18,252 nt of DNA from Bacillota bacterium. Lineage in GTDB: Bacteria > Bacillota_I > Bacilli_A > RFN20 > CAG-826. The stretch lies in assembly GCA_016872075.1 (NCBI GenBank), contig VHBF01000003.1:1-18252 (forward strand), written 5' to 3'. Below, in pieces: positions 13,456-18,252 of the stretch; position 1 is the first letter of the stretch; every line of letters starts with the position of its first letter. A program made the translations under genes and the position numbers. Below the pieces are notes generated by a model that made no database searches, was not told the DNA's origin, and worked only from the letters and a program-made list of their open reading frames with translations.

Positions 13456-13484
13456 ATAGTAAGTCATTCTGCTAGATTAGTCAA
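13456..13484 (-). promoter_or_regulatory. Promoter of the Cof-type HAD gene
   Basis: On the minus strand: TTGACT (13484-13479), a 17-nt spacer, TACTAT (13461-13456). The predicted start near 13449 leaves about five bases before the ATG at 13444, so the mRNA is effectively leaderless. Confidence 0.75.
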
Positions 13485-13502
13485 AAGCCCACATAATTCG
13501 TG

Positions 13503-13508
13503 TAAAAT
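13503..13508 (+). promoter_or_regulatory. -10 box of the ATP-grasp/ugd unit
   Basis: TAAAAT ends 7 nt before ATG 13516. The best -35 match (TAGTCA, 13478-13483) has four of six bases and a 19-nt spacer, and it overlaps the -35 box of the divergent HAD promoter. No Shine-Dalgarno site precedes the ATG. Confidence 0.45.
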
Positions 13509-13515
13509 AAACTTG

Positions 13516-14370
13516 ATGAATGGCCTATTAGTATATCGCCACCTACAAGGAAAATCTGAACAATCCAAGCAACTAGCTTTGATTATTGAAGCTTTTGCTA
13601 AATTCAACCTTAAACTCATCGCTGTTCCATCAAGCGATTTAAATCGATTGATTGAAACCACAAATAAAGGTTTTTTTAAGTTTACTTTGTTACTCGATAG
13701 TGATCCCCAAATTGCAAAATTCTTAGAAACTGAACAACAAATGAAAGTATTTAACGATAGTAGTTCAATCAATCTTTCGGTTGATCGAGCGATGCTTTCT
13801 ATCACCTTGCGAAACGCTTCCATCCCCAGTCCTGCTACGATTGCCTTACCTTATTCCGTGAATGTCAATGTTATGCAAGCGATTCAAGAAGTTAAAGATA
13901 TGATGAAAGATATCCAGTACCCAGTGCTTATCAAAAATCGCTACCCGCAACTACATGAAAAAATCTATTTTGTCCGAGACGAAAAGGAATTGGTCAAAGT
14001 ATTAGAACCGATAGGCATGCAACCATTAATTGTTCAAGCGTATGTGCCACCCCAAGATAGACAACTCTTTAAAATTCTTGTCATCGGTAGGCGGGTGATC
14101 GCCGGGGTTGAAGTTGTGTCCAATAACGGCGTAGAATACTTAAAGCAAATTGACACGCCTACAGACATTAAAAAAATTGCGATAAAAACAGCGAAAGCAA
14201 CCGGAACTAGCTTTGCTTTAATTTCCATTTTTTATTTAAATAAAAAAAATCCTTATGTGTACTCCGTTAAAACCAATCCCAATATAGTAGAATTACAGGT
14301 AGTTACTGGCATCTATATCAGTGGTTATCTTGCCAAATATATCCAAGCAAAAACCAAGTCAATTAAATAA
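13516..14370 (+). CDS. RimK-like ATP-grasp-fold protein, apparently lacking catalytic metal ligands
   Basis: 284 residues with the order of a RimK/CphA-like ATP-grasp protein: an N-terminal Rossmann-like part, SVDRAMLSITLRNASIPSPAT (family: KxxxxxxLxxxGIPxP), the ATP-binding YPVLIKNR, LIVQAYVPP, the strand LFKILVIGRRVIAGVE, and the C-terminal metal-site region. At the metal site, however, the usual Asp of GVDL is Ser237 (ALISIF), and the Glu and Asn of the usual LEVN motif are Ser250 and Lys252 (VYSVKTNPN). The Asp of the D-I-R motif is a Leu. The fold is clear, but catalysis as a ligase looks unlikely. The ATG at 13516 is chosen because the family-like sequence starts there (MNGLLVYRH); the longer frame from 13450 would overlap the divergent promoter. 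It is followed 9 nt later by ugd, so probably in one operon. Confidence 0.75.
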   Translation: MNGLLVYRHLQGKSEQSKQLALIIEAFAKFNLKLIAVPSSDLNRLIETTNKGFFKFTLLLDSDPQIAKFLETEQQMKVFNDSSSINLSVDRAMLSITLRNASIPSPATIALPYSVNVNVMQAIQEVKDMMKDIQYPVLIKNRYPQLHEKIYFVRDEKELVKVLEPIGMQPLIVQAYVPPQDRQLFKILVIGRRVIAGVEVVSNNGVEYLKQIDTPTDIKKIAIKTAKATGTSFALISIFYLNKKNPYVYSVKTNPNIVELQVVTGIYISGYLAKYIQAKTKSIK

Positions 14371-14379
14371 GGTGGTTAT

Positions 14380-15675
14380 ATGAACATTACCGTCTTCGGT
14401 CTAGGCTATGTAGGATTAACCAATGCTGCCTATTTGGCACAGTTTCATTTGGTTTGGGGATTTGATAAAGATATTGCGAAGATTCAAGATTTAAGAAACC
14501 AAGTTGATTACTTAAATGAACCCGGTGTCTTTCCTCTCATTAAAAAACATCGCAAACACTTATTCTATGTTGAAGATCCTTCGCCAACACTTCGTCAATC
14601 AGATGTAGCCTTAATTGCAGTCCCCACACCAGAAGGTGATGCCGGTCAAATTGATTTATCGTCGATTAAAGAAGCCTTTGCTCACATTCTTGAAAGTGCT
14701 AAGAAGGGCATCTTGGTCATCATTCGATCTACTGTCTTACCTGGTACCTATGAATTATTATTCGAAGAAGCAAAACAAAAAAATCGAGAAGACATTCAAC
14801 TGATCATCATGCCTGAGTTTTTATCTCAAGGAGAAGCATTAAAGAATATCATCTCACCCAATAGAGTTGTACTAGGCCTGAAGCAAGTTGGTTTAAAAAA
14901 AACAGTTCAAAACATGTTTAAATATTCATCTACTGTGCCCTTTTTAACCACAGATCCGAGCAGCGCATGTTTAACCAAATATGCATCGAATAGCTTTTTA
15001 GCATCCAAAGTATCCTTTATAAATGAAATTTCACAAATCGCTGAAGCCGTGGGTGCCAACATTCAAGACGTGGTTAAAGGTATGGGTTATGATCCTCGCA
15101 TTGGTAACCAATTCATTCAACCTGGTATCGGTTTTGGTGGTAGTTGTTTCCCTAAAGATTTAAAAGCCCTGCAATACCTTGCTGTAAAAAATCAAATCAA
15201 AGGTAACATGATTGATGCGACAATCGCCATTAATCAAGAACAAATCACTCGCTTTATGAATAGGGTTATGTCCCGATTCAATCATCAAATTAAACAAAAG
15301 AAAATTGCGGTGCTTGGTTTAAGTTATAAAGGGTCCACAACCGATGTTCGGAATTCACCCGCCTTTAAAGTGATTGACACCTTAGCCGATCAACAAGCGA
15401 TTATCTTTGCTTACGATAAAAAAGCCACCTTTGAATTTTTTAACCAACGCGGTGAAAAGCCGTGTTTGGCGTACGCTATTGAAATCGAAGACGCGTTGAA
15501 AGATGCCGATGTGGCGATTATTTTGAATGATGCTAAAGAAATTAAAAATTTAAAACCAAATGACTTCGTTCGCCTCATGAAAACACCGATTGTTTTTGAT
15601 GGAAGAAATTTATACGATGTTAAAAATATGAATGGAGTCGAGTATCATTCAATCGGCAGACCGACCCTTAAGTAA
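14380..15675 (+). CDS. ugd: UDP-glucose 6-dehydrogenase family protein
   Basis: 431 residues. The NAD-binding Rossmann fold starts at residue 1 (VFGLGYVGLTNA); AVPTPEGDAGQIDLS and IIRSTVLPGT are family motifs. A central helical domain contains EFLSQGEA and SNSFLASKVSFINE, the catalytic Cys256 is in GFGGSCFPKD, and the C-terminal UDP-binding domain includes LGLSYKGSTTDVRNSPA. The enzyme oxidises UDP-glucose to UDP-glucuronate, a precursor for acidic polysaccharides or glycolipids; close relatives act on UDP-ManNAc or GDP-mannose, and the short CFPKD spacing fits UDP-glucose best. AAGGTGG precedes the ATG. Second gene after the ATP-grasp protein. Its stop lies 1 nt from the stop of the convergent gene. 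No glycosyltransferase is nearby to reveal the end product. Confidence 0.92.
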   Translation: MNITVFGLGYVGLTNAAYLAQFHLVWGFDKDIAKIQDLRNQVDYLNEPGVFPLIKKHRKHLFYVEDPSPTLRQSDVALIAVPTPEGDAGQIDLSSIKEAFAHILESAKKGILVIIRSTVLPGTYELLFEEAKQKNREDIQLIIMPEFLSQGEALKNIISPNRVVLGLKQVGLKKTVQNMFKYSSTVPFLTTDPSSACLTKYASNSFLASKVSFINEISQIAEAVGANIQDVVKGMGYDPRIGNQFIQPGIGFGGSCFPKDLKALQYLAVKNQIKGNMIDATIAINQEQITRFMNRVMSRFNHQIKQKKIAVLGLSYKGSTTDVRNSPAFKVIDTLADQQAIIFAYDKKATFEFFNQRGEKPCLAYAIEIEDALKDADVAIILNDAKEIKNLKPNDFVRLMKTPIVFDGRNLYDVKNMNGVEYHSIGRPTLK

Positions 15676-15676
15676 T

Positions 15677-16744
15677 TTATTTTTTCGTGGTATTAGGAAC
15701 GACGTTGGCATCCACTGGTCTTAAATATTTAGACGATAACCACATTAATCGTAAACCGACAAAGAGTACAAAGGCAGTGCCTGCGAATTCTGGGAATAAG
15801 GCGCCGGCAACAATGGTTAATAACGCGGGTGAGAATAAGGACCAAGCACCCATTTTCATCGTTTCACCAAACTTGAAGTGATTGTTTGGATTTAATTTTC
15901 CCCGGGTCATAATAAAGATAACAATCGACATCATCAAGGCCATCACCGCATTGACCACAAGGGTTAATCCAGTTTGTGCTAGTAATAAAACCGATTTTGA
16001 ATAGGCAAAACTTTGATCAAAGAAATTGAGCCAATTGGCAAATACCAGATTGACGTATTCACTGACTTCCGTTGGATCGATGACGTTGCCATCTTGATCA
16101 ACTTGGGCAAAGTTAGCTAAATTGGTTCCTAATGGTACTTCATCATAGGTGCCAGTAAAAGCGGTTGCAAAACCCTCACCATTGACCGAACCCTCTGCCA
16201 ACGCTGCAGGATTATAAACGTACATATAAACAGCAGATTTTGTTAATAAAAGAAAACTACCAATTTGATCATCCCCAGTGGGTAAAGCGAGTAAGCGACT
16301 CGCAAATTCACCAACAGCCTCGTTGCTTTGATCATCTGCCTGTAAGAACACTCTTAAACGGCTTGAGCCATTGACGGAGTAATCAAAATAAGGATATGCT
16401 TCTTCGCTTGGAAGGGTTTGACTAAAGGCATCGTCCCAAGCAACCCCTTGATTATCGAGGTAATATTTGGTTTCACCATCGATGGTTTCCGAAACAACCA
16501 CTAAATCCACCCCTTCTTCGTCTAACGCTTCAGTAAAAGAAAGGAGTGCATTTTCAATAGAAAAAGTATTACCCGATAAGAAGGTTGATCCTTCTCGATT
16601 CAAGACTTGTGTGTAGGTTGGATAAGTTGCGAGCAAGATTGAAAGAACAAACAAGAGAATTGCAACATACCAAGGTTGGGATCTTGCTTGCATGATGGGT
16701 TCGTTACTAAAGATGGATTGGAAGATAAGTTTTAATGTTTTCAT
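15677..16744 (-). CDS. Membrane protein resembling the DUF1189 family
   Basis: 355 residues. A short amphipathic N-terminus (MKTLKLIFQSIFSNEPIM) leads into one transmembrane segment (about residues 26-42), then an extracytoplasmic domain of about 200 residues, acidic and without Cys, then three or four transmembrane segments (about 250-345) and a short tail. This order, and the start resembling a site for packing against the membrane, look like DUF1189 proteins of Firmicutes, whose role is unknown. The ATG at 16744 is chosen because AGAGGAT lies upstream and TATAAT further up at 16769-16764; the longer frame would run across the tmRNA promoter. It is divergent from ssrA and convergent with ugd. 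Confidence 0.55.
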   Translation of the reverse strand: MKTLKLIFQSIFSNEPIMQARSQPWYVAILLFVLSILLATYPTYTQVLNREGSTFLSGNTFSIENALLSFTEALDEEGVDLVVVSETIDGETKYYLDNQGVAWDDAFSQTLPSEEAYPYFDYSVNGSSRLRVFLQADDQSNEAVGEFASRLLALPTGDDQIGSFLLLTKSAVYMYVYNPAALAEGSVNGEGFATAFTGTYDEVPLGTNLANFAQVDQDGNVIDPTEVSEYVNLVFANWLNFFDQSFAYSKSVLLLAQTGLTLVVNAVMALMMSIVIFIMTRGKLNPNNHFKFGETMKMGAWSLFSPALLTIVAGALFPEFAGTAFVLFVGLRLMWLSSKYLRPVDANVVPNTTKK

Positions 16745-16763
16745 AAATCCTCTGTGCGAATTT

Positions 16764-16793
16764 ATTATATAAGTAAACCAATTCATTAAGCAA
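16764..16793 (-). promoter_or_regulatory. Promoter of the DUF1189-like gene
   Basis: On the minus strand TATAAT (16769-16764) is preceded by TTGCTT (16793-16788) with an 18-nt spacer. A leader of about 12 nt with AGAGGA follows before the ATG at 16744. Confidence 0.6.
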
Positions 16794-16808
16794 TTAGAGT
16801 TCGAATCA

Positions 16809-16837
16809 TTGCAATCATCATAATATTCAATTAAAAT
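16809..16837 (+). promoter_or_regulatory. Promoter of ssrA (tmRNA)
   Basis: TTGCAA (16809-16814), a 17-nt spacer, TAAAAT (16832-16837). The predicted start near 16844 leaves about 20 nt to be removed before the mature 5' end. That precursor contains TTGCTC (16842-16847) and GAGCAA (16853-16858), which could form a small hairpin. Confidence 0.7.
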
Positions 16838-16864
16838 AAATTTGCTCTTTATGAGCAACAACCT

Positions 16865-17235
16865 GGGGATGTCATGGTTTCGACAGGGTTGTCATCGCGC
16901 ATTGGATGCAGCCGAGTGGTGACGTAATCACTAAAAAATAGTAACTGGCAACAGTTTACAATTCGCAGCAGCTTAACCATTAAGCTCCGATATACTGTGA
17001 CCCGCTCAGGCGGGACTGCGCGCTACCGTTGGTTTCGCTTCTCACGCAACGGACCAGTGTCATACCAAGAAGCTAAGCGATTACACTGATTCACGTAGTT
17101 GACGAAAAATCTTGAATCTCGCCTTTGGCTAGTTTGTCGATATCTACGCTAGGGGTTAAATCAATATCGTCTAAGCTGTAGACGCTAATGTGGGATCTTC
17201 TCTGGACCGGAGTTCGACTCTCCGCATCTCCACCA
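16865..17235 (+). ncRNA. ssrA: Transfer-messenger RNA (tmRNA, 10Sa RNA)
   Basis: 371 nt, one-piece tmRNA. The 5' end GGGGATG pairs with CATCTCC at the 3' end, followed by an encoded CCA. The segments GTCATGGTTTCGACAGG near the 5' end and TGGACCGGAGTTCGACTC near the 3' end are the classic tRNA-like domain (D-like part, and T arm with TTCGA). Between them are the tag reading frame and several pseudoknot-type stems. With SmpB it rescues stalled ribosomes and tags the unfinished protein for proteolysis. Promoter and terminator are both visible. Confidence 0.97.
16947..16976 (+). other. tmRNA proteolysis-tag reading frame
   Basis: From GGC at 16947, after the TAGTAACT context typical of Firmicutes tmRNA, the frame reads GNSLQFAAA and then TAA. 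With the alanine carried by tmRNA the tag would be A-GNSLQFAAA. Its end resembles the usual small hydrophobic tail read by ClpXP/FtsH, but the tag is shorter than that of most Firmicutes. The resume codon is inferred by comparison with the Bacillus pattern. Confidence 0.75.
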
Positions 17236-17260
17236 GTAATCTCCTAATCCGGTAGTATCC

Positions 17261-17306
17261 AACCTCTCACTATCGCACCGGCGACTCTCATGAGTGAGAG
17301 GTTTTT
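17261..17306 (+). terminator. Intrinsic terminator of ssrA
   Basis: AACCTCTCAC (17261-17270) pairs with GTGAGAGGTT (17294-17303), ten perfect pairs with a 23-nt loop, followed by a T run. It begins 25 nt after the CCA end. Confidence 0.85.
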
Positions 17307-17514
17307 GTTTTGGTCCGTATTGACGACAATAAATCATCACACCGATCATCCATCAATCCCATGATATCTTATTCCTAAAACAGGGGGGATTGGGAGAATA
17401 AGGGGAATATGAATCGTTGATCTGAAAAAGTATGCCCTTGGAATTCCATGGGTTTTCTAGATTCACGAAGCATGCGTATGCTAGAAGTTGTGCTAGCAAA
17501 GAATGGTGTTTCAA
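17307..17514. other. Non-coding stretch after ssrA
   Basis: No credible reading frame on either strand. Two small adjacent inverted repeats, AGCAT/ATGCT and GCTAG/CTAGC, lie around 17468-17497. Nothing is recognised; the stretch may be decayed sequence linked to the neighbouring gene remnant. Confidence 0.5.
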
Positions 17515-17811
17515 TTAAGAAATATCGATTGATTCAATCAACTTCTTTAACGAGGAGAAATCTAATAATTGTTTGATTTCATTGATGTGACGAATCGTCA
17601 TGGATTTTGTACTTTCATACATTCCCTTAAACAATCGATCCTCAAAGGAATCGGTTTTTGCATAGTATTCACCAAGCAACCCATGCAATTGTTCATTTAA
17701 AAAGAGAATCATGTATCGTCTAAATAACGATAATATGGATGCTTCTAACCAGTAATGCCATTGACCTATCGAACGCGTTTTTTCATGTATTTTCAGAGGA
17801 ATCCAACCCAC
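17515..17811 (-). pseudogene. Orphan coding remnant of unknown origin
   Basis: The minus strand holds a 98-codon frame with codon use like real genes (LFLNEQLHGLLGEYYAKTDSFEDRLFKG, then a helical ...HINEIKQLLDFSSLKKLIESI end). It opens with GTG two codons after an in-frame TGA, has no ribosome binding site or promoter, and its N-terminus (GWIPLKIHEKTRSIGQWHYWLEASIL) starts abruptly. This suggests the C-terminal piece of a longer, mostly helical protein whose 5' part has been lost. It lies beside tmRNA, a frequent insertion site for mobile DNA, so it may be a relic of an inserted element, but no transposase or integrase motif is visible. I do not recognise the family. A short intact gene cannot be excluded. 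Confidence 0.5.
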
Positions 17812-17892
17812 ATATCAATTTAAAAATGGTACCCTAATTGGTGATGATGAAGGTATCATTATCACGCTCATCTAATCATACTTATCAGGAAG

Positions 17893-17926
17893 AAAAAAAG
17901 AGGCAGAACGCCTCTTTTTTATTTTC
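17893..17926 (-). terminator. Bidirectional intrinsic terminator, serving the surface-protein gene
   Basis: AAAAAAGAGGC (17894-17904) pairs with GCCTCTTTTTT (17910-17920) with loop AGAAC. A and T runs on both sides give U runs on either strand. It lies 34 nt after the stop of the minus-strand surface protein. Confidence 0.85.
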
Positions 17927-17959
17927 TTAGACTTCAATTCTTGAATAAAGTAACGATTA

Positions 17960-18252
17960 TTATTTTTTCCTGCGAAGAATTTGTTTCATTACCAGTGCAA
18001 GAACAAGCACCACACTTAATCCACTTCCAGCATAAATTCCTAAGGAGGTTAAACTTGAAAAATCAACTTCTGGGTTTGGTGTGGGTGGGTTTGTTTCATC
18101 GAGTTCAATTGAAAAAGCTACTTGAATTGTATTCCCAGCGACATCCGATAAGACAAAGGTATAAGCACCTTCCGCGGTGATAGGAGTGCCTGAGACATAC
18201 GCTTGTCCATTGAGGGTAGCGGTGCCTTCAGAGAAGGTAAGGGTGACCGGTT
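17960..18252 (-). CDS. C-terminus of a surface-anchored Ig-like-domain protein (5' part outside window)
   Basis: The minus-strand frame is open to the window edge and ends at TAA 17962-17960; about 96 residues are visible. First comes a beta-rich module with GTATLNGQAYVSGTPITAEG and AYTFVLSDVAGNTIQVAFSIE; the pattern D-x-A-G-N followed by alternating hydrophobic residues is typical of bacterial Ig-like repeats found in tandem in large surface proteins. Then a Pro-rich hinge (NPPTPNPEV), a hydrophobic segment (GIYAGSGLSVVLVLALVM) and a basic end (RRKK), that is, a C-terminal membrane anchor with an outside-facing body. No LPXTG motif is seen, so sortase anchoring is not supported. It has no start in the window. 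Confidence 0.85.
   Translation of the reverse strand, partial: PVTLTFSEGTATLNGQAYVSGTPITAEGAYTFVLSDVAGNTIQVAFSIELDETNPPTPNPEVDFSSLTSLGIYAGSGLSVVLVLALVMKQILRRKK

Noticed and set aside
13450..13515. Longer ATP-grasp frame from 13450
   Set aside because: It overlaps the divergent HAD promoter and the -10 box at 13503; the extra residues have no family likeness.
16745..16861. N-terminal extension of the DUF1189-like protein up to 16861
   Set aside because: It would cover both divergent promoters, and the residues lack coding character.
17941..18180. Plus-strand 79-codon frame at the right edge
   Set aside because: It is antisense to the Ig-like surface protein, whose minus-strand frame has clear domain character.
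1..18252. CRISPR arrays, tRNA genes, complete insertion sequences
   Set aside because: No regularly spaced repeats, no tRNA cloverleaf apart from the tmRNA domain, and no transposase motifs were seen.

Overview
The window looks like a chromosomal core region of a low-GC, Gram-positive-type bacterium (Firmicutes or the Acholeplasma/Izemoplasma side of the Mollicutes). The reasons are the AT-rich codon use, the gene pairs ftsH-lysS, rpsF-ssb-rpsR and gdpP-rplI-dnaB-walJ, AAGGAG-type ribosome binding sites, and ordinary sigma-A-like promoters. TGA is used as a stop (it ends gdpP), so this is not the Mycoplasma genetic code. The exact taxon cannot be fixed from the sequence alone.

Layout. 1-2181: 3' part of ftsH, then lysS. 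2241-3430: rpsF-ssb-rpsR with a clear promoter, a folded leader and a terminator. 3331-3725: an RNA-rich intergenic stretch in which two copies of a roughly 100-nt terminator-bearing element flank a long-stem RNA. 3757-4416 (-): a DUF308/HdeD-like membrane protein. About 4509-4766: a second apparently structured RNA ending in a perfect intrinsic terminator, just before gdpP. 4789-9510: gdpP-rplI-dnaB-walJ, a tightly coupled operon (c-di-AMP turnover, ribosomal protein L9, replicative helicase, beta-lactamase-fold nuclease). 12104-9507 (-): a padR - HAAS membrane protein - Ste24-like protease operon with an autoregulation-type promoter. 12167-12643: rlmH. 13444-12644 (-): a Cof-type HAD phosphatase. 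13516-15675: an ATP-grasp-fold protein that has lost its usual metal ligands, coupled to a UDP-glucose dehydrogenase gene. 16744-15677 (-): a membrane protein resembling DUF1189. 16865-17235: ssrA (tmRNA) with promoter and terminator. 17515-17811 (-): an orphan coding remnant. 17960-18252 (-): the C-terminus of a surface-anchored Ig-like repeat protein running out of the window.

How the parts fit. Most of the window is housekeeping for translation (LysRS, S6, S18, L9, RlmH, tmRNA), replication (SSB, DnaB), and membrane quality control or signalling (FtsH, GdpP, Ste24-like protease, PadR-HAAS).

The most unusual material is not protein coding: the duplicated RNA element around a candidate ncRNA at 3331-3725, and the attenuator-like RNA before gdpP. 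Three further points stand out. Several first genes have a -10 box so close to the start codon that their mRNAs should be leaderless or nearly so. Three convergent gene pairs have stops that touch, overlap or lie 1 nt apart, with no terminator between them. One ATP-grasp protein looks like a pseudoenzyme. All RNA folds given here were worked out by eye.
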